From NCBI GenBank assembly GCA_015055785.1, contig SVHQ01000011.1, positions 1 through 22,964 of the forward strand: DNA of 22,964 bases, given 5' to 3'. Source of the DNA: Clostridiales bacterium (GTDB taxonomy: Bacteria; Bacillota_A; Clostridia; Christensenellales; Borkfalkiaceae). The notes below the pieces were generated by a model that saw only the letters and a program-made list of their open reading frames with translations, was not told where the DNA came from and made no database searches. The translations under genes and the position numbers were made by a program. Positions 6,546 to 14,511 of the stretch are shown here, in pieces. The first letter of the stretch is position 1. Each line of letters starts with the position of its first letter.

Positions 6546-7283
6546 ATGGCACTCACCGAACGGCAAAATGAAATTTTACGTATTCTCAAAGAGAATAAAA
6601 CGGCAGGTGTGAACGAGCTGGCAAAAGGTCTATTCGTTAGCGAGGCAACCATTCGCCGCGACCTTGCGGAAATGAAAAGTATGGGCTTGATAGAGCGTAG
6701 CCACGGCGGTGCAATCCTACCCGAAAACGCTGAAGAAATTTCTATCTTTTTTCGCATGGAAAAAAACGCAAACGAAAAGGAACGCGCAGCGACGAAAGCT
6801 ATTCCGTATATTCCCCCTTTTAAATCGGTGTTTATCGACAGCTCGTCCACCGCGCTTGCACTGGCAGAACGTATTGATTTGAGCTTTAAAACGGTGGTGA
6901 CGAACAGTTTACCTACCGCGTCACAGCTTTCTAAAAAGCCGAATATCAACTTGATTTTGTTGGGTGGAACGGTGCATTTTAACACCAACTCCGCCACGGG
7001 GAGCTGGACGGCAAGACAAATGGAAGATTTTGCCTTCGACCTCGTTATTTCTTCCTGCGCGGCGGTGATTGGAAACGAAGCATTCGAACGCTCGCTCGAT
7101 CAAAAAGAAATCAAACGCGCGGCTTTTAAACGTTGCAAGAAAAAGATATTGGTGGTTGACCATACGAAATTCTCCGCACACGGCACCTATCGTCTTTCCG
7201 CCCTTTCCGATTACGATTTGGTGGTGACCGACACCATTCCCCCCGAGGGCATTGACGTGGGCGGTGCAAAACTCATCTATTGA
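6546..7283 (+). CDS. DeoR/GlpR-family transcriptional regulator, probable rhamnose-operon repressor
   Basis: The 245-residue protein starts with the DeoR winged helix-turn-helix: RQNEILRILKENKTAGVNEL (6-25) followed by LFVSEATIRRDL (29-40) and the typical RSHGGAI (51-57). The rest is the sugar-phosphate sensor domain of the family, with FIDSSSTA, VVTNSL and LILLGGTV motifs lining the ligand site. Such proteins normally repress sugar operons and are released by a phosphorylated intermediate; rhamnulose-1-phosphate is the natural guess here. It is divergent from rhaB with back-to-back promoters, which supports local control. The ATG at 6546 follows GGGAG at 6529-6533, a slightly long spacing. 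Confidence 0.9.
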   Translation: MALTERQNEILRILKENKTAGVNELAKGLFVSEATIRRDLAEMKSMGLIERSHGGAILPENAEEISIFFRMEKNANEKERAATKAIPYIPPFKSVFIDSSSTALALAERIDLSFKTVVTNSLPTASQLSKKPNINLILLGGTVHFNTNSATGSWTARQMEDFAFDLVISSCAAVIGNEAFERSLDQKEIKRAAFKRCKKKILVVDHTKFSAHGTYRLSALSDYDLVVTDTIPPEGIDVGGAKLIY

Positions 7284-7348
7284 TATTTTCAAGCCCCCCA
7301 CTCACAACAAAGCCGTGCGCAAATGCGCAAAAAAAATTATAAATTTGC

Positions 7349-7377
7349 TTGATTTCTTATCGGTTATGTATTATAAT
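7349..7377 (+). promoter_or_regulatory. Promoter of the PHP-domain gene
   Basis: -35 TTGATT (7349-7354) and perfect -10 TATAAT (7372-7377) with a 17-bp spacer, about 30 nt upstream of the start codon. Confidence 0.65.
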
Positions 7378-7409
7378 AATACCGAAAATGCACAAAACGA
7401 GGTTTTCGC

Positions 7410-8156
7410 ATGATACAAGATTTACACGCACATACCTATTATTCTTTTTGTTCCAAAGACAAGCCAGAACGCATGATCGAAACGGCAATTATGGCAGGCG
7501 TACAGCTTTTGGGTATTTCCGACCATAATTATGGGGTGGGCTGCGCCCGTACCGAGTTTTGCTGGAATCGCGGCACACGTTTGGACGCTAATTACGAGGG
7601 TACACTCACCCGCTATTACGACCACATGAACTTGCTTCGTGATAAATACGCTAAAAAAATCAAAATCCTTTGCGGCATTGAAATTTGCACGTTAAAAAGT
7701 GAGCATAGCTATGCCCTGCCCGATTCCGCGGATATTTCCTTTTTTGATTTTGCTTTAATTGAAAACCTCGATCATCCCGCATCGATCACAAACGGAGATT
7801 TGTTTGCTTTTGCAAAACGTTGCAATTGCCCCGTTGGCGTGGCGCACACGGATATGTTCGGATTCCTTCGCGAACGCGGCGAAGACCCCTATCGCTATTT
7901 CCGTAAAATGGCAGAGCAGGGTATTTTTTGGGAAATGAACGTCAATTACGATAGTGTGCACAACTTCAAGACGCACGATTACGTTACGGAATTTTTTAAA
8001 AACAAACAGCAACAAGAGATTGTAAAACGTTCGGGCGTACGTCTTTCCGTTGGTTTTGACGGCCACGCGTGTGCGGAATACAAACCCCAACGCGTACAGA
8101 CCGCTTGCAAACTCATTCAAGACATGGGTATCCGTCTTGCGTTTGAAAACAAATAA
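7410..8156 (+). CDS. PHP-domain metal-dependent phosphoesterase, histidinol-phosphatase-like
   Basis: The 248-residue protein has the full set of PHP metal ligands in order: D4-L-H6-A-H8, D38-H39, E91, H146 in AHTD, E175, and the C-terminal FDGH motif (D217, H219). These residues bind a multinuclear metal centre that hydrolyses phosphate esters. HisK-type histidinol phosphatases share this architecture, but no histidine genes are nearby, so the substrate is open; small sugar or nucleotide phosphates are equally possible. It has its own promoter upstream and a strong terminator downstream, so it appears to be a single-gene unit. The ATG at 7410 has ACGAGG 8 nt upstream. It is probably cytoplasmic, with no signal sequence. 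Confidence 0.85.
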   Translation: MIQDLHAHTYYSFCSKDKPERMIETAIMAGVQLLGISDHNYGVGCARTEFCWNRGTRLDANYEGTLTRYYDHMNLLRDKYAKKIKILCGIEICTLKSEHSYALPDSADISFFDFALIENLDHPASITNGDLFAFAKRCNCPVGVAHTDMFGFLRERGEDPYRYFRKMAEQGIFWEMNVNYDSVHNFKTHDYVTEFFKNKQQQEIVKRSGVRLSVGFDGHACAEYKPQRVQTACKLIQDMGIRLAFENK

Positions 8157-8190
8157 TTTAGCCTACTTTTTCGTTAAAAAATCGGATAGA

Positions 8191-8235
8191 AAACAGCCTT
8201 CTTGTCACACGGCAAAAAGGCTGTTTCTTTTCTTG
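8191..8235 (+). terminator. Rho-independent terminator after the PHP gene
   Basis: AAACAGCCTT (8191-8200) pairs with AAGGCTGTTT (8217-8226) and is followed by a T-rich tract. It lies 35 nt after the stop codon. Confidence 0.85.
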
Positions 8236-8244
8236 TTCAGTTTA

Positions 8245-8273
8245 TTGACAAAATTGTGTAAATATAGTACAAT
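8245..8273 (+). promoter_or_regulatory. Promoter of the PlsC-type acyltransferase gene
   Basis: Perfect -35 TTGACA (8245-8250), -10 TACAAT (8268-8273), 17-bp spacer, just downstream of the preceding terminator. The leader is about 50 nt. Confidence 0.8.
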
Positions 8274-8329
8274 AATGCTATATCAACTGATGGCGTTACT
8301 TTTGGAACAAGGAACGTTTGGAGCTATTT

Positions 8330-9607
8330 ATGAAAATCAAAACAAAAAAAATCTCGACGGAAGCGGCGCTTGCAATGCAGCCGCCCGCGCGTAAAAAATT
8401 GGCAAAACCTAATTTTTTATTTAGAACGCTAATTCGGCTTTTAGCTATCCCCGATTTGTTGGCGACGAAATTTTCTTACACGACTTCGCGCATGGAATTG
8501 GCAGGCAAAGGTCCCTATTTGATTTTGATGAACCATTCCAGCTTTATCGATTTAAAAATCGTTTCAAAGCTGTTTTATCCAAAGCCCTACTACATCGTTT
8601 CTACGTCGGACGGTTTTATCGGCAAGGCATGGTTGATGCGGCAAATCGGTTGCATTCCCACGAGAAAATTCGTTACGGACGTGGGGCTCACCAAAGATAT
8701 GTTCCGCGCCGTTCAGGAAAAGAAAACAAGCGTTTTGCTCTTTCCTGAAGCAAGCTATTCTTTTGACGGTTGCGCGACACCGTTGCCCAGAAAATTGGGA
8801 ACGCTAATGAAAAAACTCGACGTGCCAGTTATTTCTATCACTACGCACGGTGCTTTTTTAAGACAGCCTTTATATAATAACCTCCGCCTTAGAAAAGTGA
8901 AAGTATCGGCGCACGTACAGTGCCTTTTCACACGTGAAGAGCTGGCGGAAAAATCTGTTGCTGAACTGGACGCAATCTTAGATGAAGCCTTTTCTTTCGA
9001 TAACTTCCGCCATCAATTGGAAACGAAAACTATCGTAAACGACCCCAACCGCGCGGAGGGCTTAAACCGCATCCTCTATCGCTGTGCCGCATGTGGCGTG
9101 GAAGGCGAAACGGAGGGGGCAGGTACGAGTTTAACCTGCAAAAACTGCGGAAAAGTTTATCAAATGAACGAGTACGGTCAACTGCAAGCCACCGATGGAA
9201 AAACGGAATTTTCACATATCCCCGATTGGTATAATTGGCAGCGGGAATGCGTTAAAAAGGAAATTCTTAACAACACTTATAAATTGGATTTGGACGTAGA
9301 AATTGGCGTCATGACCAATTACAAAGCGATTTATATGATTGGCGAAGGACATTTAACGCACGATAAAAAAGGCTTTACGCTGGTCAGCAAGGACGGGAAA
9401 TTAAATTATACGCAATCCCCTCTTTCCTCTTACGGTTTATATTCCGATTATTATTGGTATGAAATAGGCGACGTCATTTGTATTGGCGATAAACAACATT
9501 TATTCTATTGTTTCCCCAAGCAAAAAGACGTCGTTGCTAAAGCAAGATTGGCTGCAGAAGAATTATACAAAATTTATAAAACTTCTCCTCAATTGTTAGA
9601 GGACTAA
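8330..9607 (+). CDS. PlsC-family 1-acyl-glycerol-3-phosphate acyltransferase with C-terminal zinc ribbon
   Basis: The 425-residue protein carries the acyltransferase signature NHSSFID, with catalytic H69 and D74 of the H-x4-D motif, and the FPEASYSFDG block (138-147) that corresponds to the lysophosphatidate-binding FPEG motif. This predicts acylation of lysophosphatidic acid at the inner membrane face. After the roughly 230-residue catalytic part comes a four-cysteine zinc ribbon (C252, C255, C270, C273). A further domain of about 150 residues, which I do not recognise, is rich in Tyr/Lys and has alternating hydrophobic strands. Typical PlsC proteins are about 200-250 residues, so this one has a large extension. 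The ATG at 8330 was chosen because GGAG at 8320-8323 is well placed; an in-frame TTG at 8318 has no such site. Confidence 0.85.
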   Translation: MKIKTKKISTEAALAMQPPARKKLAKPNFLFRTLIRLLAIPDLLATKFSYTTSRMELAGKGPYLILMNHSSFIDLKIVSKLFYPKPYYIVSTSDGFIGKAWLMRQIGCIPTRKFVTDVGLTKDMFRAVQEKKTSVLLFPEASYSFDGCATPLPRKLGTLMKKLDVPVISITTHGAFLRQPLYNNLRLRKVKVSAHVQCLFTREELAEKSVAELDAILDEAFSFDNFRHQLETKTIVNDPNRAEGLNRILYRCAACGVEGETEGAGTSLTCKNCGKVYQMNEYGQLQATDGKTEFSHIPDWYNWQRECVKKEILNNTYKLDLDVEIGVMTNYKAIYMIGEGHLTHDKKGFTLVSKDGKLNYTQSPLSSYGLYSDYYWYEIGDVICIGDKQHLFYCFPKQKDVVAKARLAAEELYKIYKTSPQLLED

Positions 9608-9609
9608 AG

Positions 9610-9655
9610 AAAAAGGTCTGTGCGTACATTGTGCGTCGCAGGCTCTTTTTGTTTA
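9610..9655 (+). terminator. Rho-independent terminator after the acyltransferase gene
   Basis: AAAAAGGTCTGTG (9610-9622) pairs with CGCAGGCTCTTTTT (9637-9650), allowing two G-T wobbles and one bulged T. A run of Ts follows. It starts 2 nt after the stop codon. Confidence 0.65.
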
Positions 9656-9684
9656 GTTTTGGTTGTTTTACTCGCCGACAAACG

Positions 9685-9878
9685 TGATGGACTTGAAGGT
9701 ATAGCTCAAGTCATCTCTTACCTGCCAGGTAGATGTGTTCGCAAGCACCAAAAGGGATATCCCTTTGCGTGTTTCTCTATATATTCTATTCTCTATTCGT
9801 TTTTCTGGGGTTATCGCTTTATAGAGATCGCCCTACTTTGGCTTTTGTTGCGTTGTTTGGGGAATAACTCCAAACGAC
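9685..9878. other. Gene-free stretch with a train of hairpins, candidate structured RNA
   Basis: Between the terminator and the convergent regulator gene no plausible protein is seen. Hairpins follow each other closely: GACTTGA/TCAAGTC (9690-9712), which extends outward to GATG/ATC; TACCTG-C-CAGGTA (9719-9731); GTGTT/AGCAC with loop CGCA (about 9735-9748); the 16-bp palindrome AAAGGGATATCCCTTT (9751-9766); and GTTGTTTGG/CCAAACGAC (9852-9878). TCTCTATA near 9774 can pair with TATAGAGA near 9821. This density of structure suggests an RNA gene or a leader element, followed by the strong hairpin at 9921-9970. It does not match any RNA I know (not tmRNA, RNase P or SRP RNA by eye). The strand is uncertain. 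Confidence 0.4.
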
Positions 9879-9920
9879 TACGTAAACATTTTTACTTCCT
9901 TTCGCGCTTTTTCAAAAAGA

Positions 9921-9975
9921 AAAATCTGCCATACGTATCTTTATGATACAAGTATAGCAGATTTATTTTCGTTTT
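9921..9975. terminator. Bidirectional terminator hairpin
   Basis: AAATCTGC (9922-9929) pairs with GCAGATTT (9957-9964), with an inner GTATC/GATAC stem. T-rich runs lie on both sides: TTTATTTTCGTTTTT on the plus strand and TTTTTCTTTTT on the minus strand. It would stop the leftward regulator gene (10041-11264) and anything transcribed rightward through 9685-9878. Confidence 0.8.
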
Positions 9976-10040
9976 TCCAGGAAAAAATTTCACTTTTTCT
10001 TGCAAACTTTTTGCAAAAAAAATGCAAAAAACTTGCAAAA

Positions 10041-11264
10041 TTAGAGGATAAAAGCAAGCTCTTTTTTGCTCAAAAGCCCTGCTTTATTGATAATTCTCGT
10101 GATGTCGTGGTTGACGGTTGATTCGGATAAATGGAGCATAGCCGCAATCTCTTTTGCCGTAAAACCAAATGCGGAGAGCTTTGCAAGCTCTCTATCTTTC
10201 GCATCAAGATCAATCGCTATGTACTTCTCCTTCACTTGGCTCGAAAGCCTTACCCAACCGATACTATACGTATTATAAAGGGCTCTCACTGCTATAACGG
10301 CGTTTTCATCTTGCAAGGCAATACGCTGTTCTAAAAGCTCGCCAAAATGCCTTACGTACTCGGTCAAAAAACCGTAAAGTTGATCGGGCAAAGCAAGTGC
10401 AATCGCTTTATCCATATGAACTATCGCTTTTTCTTTTTGACCTGCATTGTAATACGCAACGGCGCAGGACATACGGAGAAACATCTCGGGAACTACCGTT
10501 TTATCCAGTACCGCTTGCGAAATCATAGGCTCTATCGTGTTGGGAATCATACGCATCAAAGCGAGCCCCTCCACGCCTTCAAGTTTCAACTGTTTCGTGG
10601 CAATGGCGTGCGCCGCCATATACAGATATTTCACGTAAAATACCTTTGCGGCAGGGTGCGCATCCCCAGGCAACGCCTCGAAATTCCCGATTTTAAACCA
10701 TTCGGGATAGTCCTTATTATCATAGATAGAGCTGTCGATAATGGCAAGCGCCAAAGATACAAGCTCTCTATCATGCTCGCCTTTACAAGGGGCTTCAAAG
10801 ATATGCTTTTTCGCTTCTTTCCAAAGGTAAATATCCCCTCGCCAAATGGCGCATTGCGCAAGCAACATACCACCGCCGATAACCGCGTAAAAGCCTGAAT
10901 GTGCGTGCAAGAAATATCTCGCCTGCTCGTAAACCTTCTCAATTTCCCCACGCCGATAAGCGATTTGCGCTTCGAATAAAGCGTGTGCTTCGGGTTGATT
11001 GATAAGCATTTCCGCACATTCGTCCGCTTTACCTGCCGTATGATAAAGGTTTGTCATATCAAGAAAAGGCGATTTTCGCGGCATAGGAAGATGCGGTTCT
11101 TCTTGCTTTCTACGGGCGTTGGGCAATACAGCCTTGGTGGGTATCATCCACGACTTGCCAAATCTGTATGCGCCTTTTATTCTTTCTTCATTGCAAAGCA
11201 TTTGCACTCGGCGTGTAGTAACGCCCCATTTTTTTGCCGCTTCCTGAACGGTTATATACTGCAT
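10041..11264 (-). CDS. Two-headed transcriptional regulator: N-terminal MerR/excisionase-like HTH, helical-repeat middle, C-terminal LuxR-type HTH
   Basis: The 407-residue protein begins with a helix-turn-helix of the MerR/excisionase (HTH_17) type: ITVQEAAKKWGVTTRRVQML (4-23), followed by GAYRFGKSWMIPTKA (31-45), the usual wing of that family. The C-terminus is a LuxR/GerE-type HTH: LSAFGFTAKEIAAMLHLSES, TVNHDITRIINKAGL and KKELAFIL, from about 345. The 290 residues between are alpha-helical and Ala/Tyr-rich, resembling TPR-like repeats of MalT-type regulators, without an ATPase P-loop. Two DNA-binding heads on one chain suggest looping or dual-site binding. The signal sensed is unknown. It has its own consensus promoter and is convergent with the upstream genes. 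Confidence 0.75.
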   Translation of the reverse strand: MQYITVQEAAKKWGVTTRRVQMLCNEERIKGAYRFGKSWMIPTKAVLPNARRKQEEPHLPMPRKSPFLDMTNLYHTAGKADECAEMLINQPEAHALFEAQIAYRRGEIEKVYEQARYFLHAHSGFYAVIGGGMLLAQCAIWRGDIYLWKEAKKHIFEAPCKGEHDRELVSLALAIIDSSIYDNKDYPEWFKIGNFEALPGDAHPAAKVFYVKYLYMAAHAIATKQLKLEGVEGLALMRMIPNTIEPMISQAVLDKTVVPEMFLRMSCAVAYYNAGQKEKAIVHMDKAIALALPDQLYGFLTEYVRHFGELLEQRIALQDENAVIAVRALYNTYSIGWVRLSSQVKEKYIAIDLDAKDRELAKLSAFGFTAKEIAAMLHLSESTVNHDITRIINKAGLLSKKELAFIL

Positions 11265-11291
11265 ACTTTCCTCTCTATCTTCTCTTTCCCC

Positions 11292-11339
11292 TTCGTCATT
11301 GCGAAATATTTTAACACTATAATACTTCGCTATCGCGAA
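11292..11339. promoter_or_regulatory. Twin TTCGYYATYGCGAA sites downstream of the regulator promoter, candidate autoregulatory operators
   Basis: TTCGTCATTGCGAA (11292-11305) and TTCGCTATCGCGAA (11326-11339) share TTCG-N2-AT-N-GCGAA and differ only by pyrimidine swaps. Both are followed by AT and are spaced 34 bp start to start, about three helical turns. They lie between the promoter and the start codon of the leftward regulator gene, where a bound protein would block elongation. Confidence 0.5.
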
Positions 11340-11352
11340 ATTATTTTTTTAA

Positions 11353-11381
11353 TTATACGCCTATTTTTTTTAATTGTCAAT
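11353..11381 (-). promoter_or_regulatory. Consensus promoter of the two-headed regulator
   Basis: On the minus strand a perfect -35 TTGACA (11376-11381) and a perfect -10 TATAAT (11353-11358) are separated by 17 bp. The leader is about 80 nt and contains the twin operator-like sites. Confidence 0.85.
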
Positions 11382-11851
11382 CCGTTTTTGGCAAAGTTTA
11401 GACAATTTTTATGGAACGCAGCCGAATAATCGGTAATTTTTTACAATATCGTAAGAATATAAAAAACAAAGAGCAAAAGGCTTTTAAATATAAGGAAAAA
11501 TACCGCCTAATAAGAAATCTATCGTATTGATTGTCGTTACACCGTCATGGTCTTTTACAAAGAAATCGTCAAGGGTAAAGAAGCTGTTCAAAAAATCAAT
11601 GTAAAATCACAGCCAGCTTCACAAATACCCCTTTTTTTCACGGCAACTAAACTTGGAGCAGAAATGAAGATGCCGATTTGGAACGTCTTCTGCGTACACG
11701 CCTGCTTTAAGTGGTTATTCCTCCCATTCGTGCATCTTGCTACAAATTTTAAGTTAAACAAAAAAAATTGTCTAAAAGATTCAAGTTTGTATAAATGTGC
11801 TGTATTTCAAAAAACTGCAACGATAAAACAATAAAAAGCAACAAATAGCAC
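11382..11851. other. AT-rich gene-free region
   Basis: About 470 nt without a supportable gene. An open stretch in the rightward frame at roughly 11520-11834 has no ribosome site and no recognisable motif; it might be a decayed remnant. The 14-base word TTTAGACAATTTTT (11398-11411) reappears inverted as AAAAATTGTCTAAA (11763-11776), 365 bp apart. GAAGCTG and CAGCTTC near 11580-11616 can form a loose stem. No transposase, attachment site or RNA was recognised. Confidence 0.5.
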
Positions 11852-11880
11852 TTGAGAATTTTCCCCGTTTGTTGTATTAT
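11852..11880 (+). promoter_or_regulatory. Promoter of the rightward sugar-enzyme operon
   Basis: -35 TTGAGA (11852-11857) and -10 TATTAT (11875-11880), 17-bp spacer, about 35 nt upstream of the first start codon. Confidence 0.6.
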
Positions 11881-11919
11881 ATAGATAATAGAATTTTATC
11901 ACTTAAAAGGAGACTTTTT

Positions 11920-13152
11920 ATGAAAAAAATAAAGATTGGTGTAGTTGGTTGTGGTCAACGCGCAATGGGGCTAATCTATACGATGTTAGCTTGTGAAGAA
12001 GCTGAGATTGTTGCCGTTTGCGATATTGTCGAAGAAAAACGTATTGCCGCCGTACAGCGCGTCGAAGAAGTACGTAAAACAACTCCCATGGCATATTGTA
12101 ATATCGATGATTTATTAAAAGATACCAATGTGGAAGCTGTAGTCATTGGCTCCTCTTGGGATGAACATATCCGTATGGCGATCCAATCGATGAAAGCTGG
12201 AAAAATCACCGCAATGGAAGTTGGCGGTGCTTACGATATAGAAGAATGTTGGGAACTCGTTCGTACATACGAAGAAACAAAAACACCTATCATGATGATG
12301 GAAAATTGTTGTTTTGATAGATTTGAATTATTGTCCACCTCTCTTGCTCGTGCGGGAAAATTAGGCGAAATCGTATTCGCCCACGGCGCGTACAGCCACG
12401 ATCTTCGTTTTGAAATGTTGGAGAATAATTACAATTACCGCTTGGGAAATTATCTGAAACGCAACTGTGAAAATTATCCCACGCATGAACTTGGTCCCAT
12501 CGCAAAACTTTTGGATATCAACCGCGGCAATAAAATGGTCTCGTTGGTTTCAGTCGCGAGTAAAGCGGCAGGATTGAAGGAAGCTTTCGGTAAATATGAA
12601 AAAGGAAAAGCACACGAAAACGATGTTGTAAAGCAAGGTGATATCATTACGACAATCATCACCTGCGCAAACGGTGAAGCAATTACGCTGACCTTGGATA
12701 CCACTCTGCCTAAACATTATTCCAGAGAATTTACCGTCCGCGGAACCAAAGGCTATTGCGTTCAAGAGGCAAATATGGTATTATTCGACTGCAAAGAGTT
12801 GCACGATTTCGCCGAACCGCAAAAATCTTTACAAAGATGGCTGGATAACGGCGAAAATTATAAAGACTATCTCCCCGATATTTGGAGAAATATTACACAA
12901 AAGGAAATGGAACTCGGTCACGGCGGCATGGATTATATGATGTTTAAAGCATTCTTCAAGTCCGCAATCAACAACGAACCTATGCCCGTAGACGTTTATG
13001 ACGCAGCCGCATGGATGTGCATTACGGCATTGTCCGAACAATCCATCGCGCAAGGCGGTGCACCTCAGCCTATCCCCGATTTCACGAAAGGTAAGTGGTT
13101 GACCCGTCCCCGTTTGGACGTTGTGGAATTTCCTACCGTTTCCGAAGACTAA
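11920..13152 (+). CDS. Gfo/Idh/MocA oxidoreductase, GH109-like
   Basis: The 410-residue protein has an N-terminal Rossmann fold (IGVVGCGQRAMG, 6-17; acidic VAVCDI, 31-36) for NAD(H), then the alpha/beta substrate domain. It carries YPTHELGPIAKLLDINRG (186-203), the signature block of GH109-type members, which use bound NAD+ to oxidise the sugar C3 and then eliminate the aglycone. In place of the usual EKP lysine motif it reads MEVGGA (99-104), also as in the GH109 group. It may therefore cleave an alpha-linked sugar, or simply oxidise a sugar or cyclitol. No signal peptide is visible, so it is cytoplasmic, unlike many exported GH109 enzymes. The ATG at 11920 follows AAGGAG with 7-nt spacing; an upstream in-frame start lacks a site. 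It is the first gene of a three-gene operon. Confidence 0.85.
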   Translation: MKKIKIGVVGCGQRAMGLIYTMLACEEAEIVAVCDIVEEKRIAAVQRVEEVRKTTPMAYCNIDDLLKDTNVEAVVIGSSWDEHIRMAIQSMKAGKITAMEVGGAYDIEECWELVRTYEETKTPIMMMENCCFDRFELLSTSLARAGKLGEIVFAHGAYSHDLRFEMLENNYNYRLGNYLKRNCENYPTHELGPIAKLLDINRGNKMVSLVSVASKAAGLKEAFGKYEKGKAHENDVVKQGDIITTIITCANGEAITLTLDTTLPKHYSREFTVRGTKGYCVQEANMVLFDCKELHDFAEPQKSLQRWLDNGENYKDYLPDIWRNITQKEMELGHGGMDYMMFKAFFKSAINNEPMPVDVYDAAAWMCITALSEQSIAQGGAPQPIPDFTKGKWLTRPRLDVVEFPTVSED

Positions 13153-13178
13153 GTTGAGAAAATAAGGAGTATTATCTT

Positions 13179-14498
13179 ATGAAAATTACTTTTATGGGAG
13201 CAGGAAGCTCAGTTTTCGCAAAAAACGTATTAGGCGACACTATGCTCTGCCCTAGTCTTAACCGCGCAGAAATAGCTCTTTATGATATCGACGCTGCGCG
13301 TTTGGAAGAATCTTACATTCTCATCACCCGTTTAAATGAAAACGTCAACGAGAGTCGCGCCACCATTAAAAAATACCTCGGCGTTGAACAGCGTAAAGAA
13401 GCATTGCGCGACGCTGATTTTGTTATTAACGCAATCCAAGTGGGCGGATACGAACCTTGCACTGTGATCGATTTTGAAATTCCCAAGAAATACGGTCTTC
13501 GCCAAACAATCGGCGATACATTGGGAATCGGGGGCATCTTCCGCGCTTTGCGCACAATCAAAGTTATGCAAGAGTTTGCAAATGATATGGAAGAAGTATG
13601 CCCTAACGCTTGGTTCTTGAACTATACCAATCCCATGGCAATGCTGACGGGATATATGCAGAGATACACAAAAGTCAAAACGATTGGGCTTTGCCACAGT
13701 GTACAAGTATGCGTACCTACGCTGTTGGAGTCTTTGTCTATGGATATAAAACCCGAAGATACTTTGTATCAAATTGCAGGGATCAACCACATGGCTTGGT
13801 TGTTGAATATCACCGATAAGCAGGGCAACGACCTCTATCCCGAAATCAAACGCCGCGCAAAAGAGAAAAACGCAACTGAAAAACATAACGATATGGTACG
13901 TTTCGATTACATTGATAAATTCGGGCACTACTGTACAGAAAGCAGCGAACATAACGCAGAATACAGCGCGTTGTACATCAAGCCTGATCGTGAAGATCTT
14001 ATCGAAAAGTTCAATATCCCTCTCGACGAATATCCCCGTCGCTGCGTAAACCAGATCAACGATTGGAAAAAGGAATATGCAGAACTGTTGGCAGGCGGTA
14101 AAATTGAGCATACCCGTTCTCGCGAATACGCCTCCCGTATTATGGAAGCGGTTGTAACAGGGGTACCTTATATGATTGGCGGCAACGTCATTAATAACGG
14201 CTCTATTAAGAATCTTCCCGACAATGCTTGCGTAGAAGTTCCTTGCGTTGTCAACGCAAACGGCATCACTCCCACTATCGTCGGCGAATTACCCTTGCAG
14301 TTGGCTGCAATGAACTCTCTCAATGTTCAAGTGCAACTCTTGACAATTGAAGCGGCGCATAAAAAGCAAATGTCTTACGTATACCAAGCGGCACTCGTTG
14401 AACCGCACACCGCGGCACAGCTTTCCACCGACGAGATTGTCGCAATGTGCGACGAACTGGCGGAAGCGCACGCAAAAGCTGGATTCCCCATCTTCTAA
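13179..14498 (+). CDS. Glycoside hydrolase family 4 enzyme, probable alpha-galactosidase
   Basis: The 439-residue GH4 protein is NAD+- and Mn2+-dependent and cleaves by C3 oxidation, elimination and re-reduction. Visible are the dinucleotide loop GAGSSVF (7-13), NYTNPM (148-153), C172-H173-S-V with the metal-binding Cys, the partner His in GINHMAW (H204), and TESSEHNAEY (253-262), a segment shared with MelA-type enzymes. The CHSV form of the metal motif is associated with alpha-galactosidases, while 6-phospho-glucosidases have CNVP or CDMP; phosphorylated substrates are thus unlikely. It starts 26 nt after the GH109-like gene with AAGGAG upstream, so the two are co-transcribed. The exact glycoside is unknown. 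Confidence 0.88.
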   Translation: MKITFMGAGSSVFAKNVLGDTMLCPSLNRAEIALYDIDAARLEESYILITRLNENVNESRATIKKYLGVEQRKEALRDADFVINAIQVGGYEPCTVIDFEIPKKYGLRQTIGDTLGIGGIFRALRTIKVMQEFANDMEEVCPNAWFLNYTNPMAMLTGYMQRYTKVKTIGLCHSVQVCVPTLLESLSMDIKPEDTLYQIAGINHMAWLLNITDKQGNDLYPEIKRRAKEKNATEKHNDMVRFDYIDKFGHYCTESSEHNAEYSALYIKPDREDLIEKFNIPLDEYPRRCVNQINDWKKEYAELLAGGKIEHTRSREYASRIMEAVVTGVPYMIGGNVINNGSIKNLPDNACVEVPCVVNANGITPTIVGELPLQLAAMNSLNVQVQLLTIEAAHKKQMSYVYQAALVEPHTAAQLSTDEIVAMCDELAEAHAKAGFPIF

Positions 14499-14511
14499 AA
14501 CCATAAAATTC

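Noticed and set aside
9685..9878. Known RNA (tmRNA, RNase P, SRP RNA, T-box or c-di-GMP riboswitch)
   Set aside because: None of the conserved sequence boxes of these families could be found on either strand, so only a generic structured-region call is made.
9620..9946. A 108-codon hydrophobic frame after the acyltransferase
   Set aside because: It begins inside a terminator, spans several hairpins and has no ribosome site; the hydrophobicity comes from T-rich DNA.
11547..11834. A 95-codon frame in the AT-rich spacer before the GH109-like gene
   Set aside because: No Shine-Dalgarno sequence, no recognisable motif and a composition shift half way. It might be a decayed fragment but I cannot support a gene.
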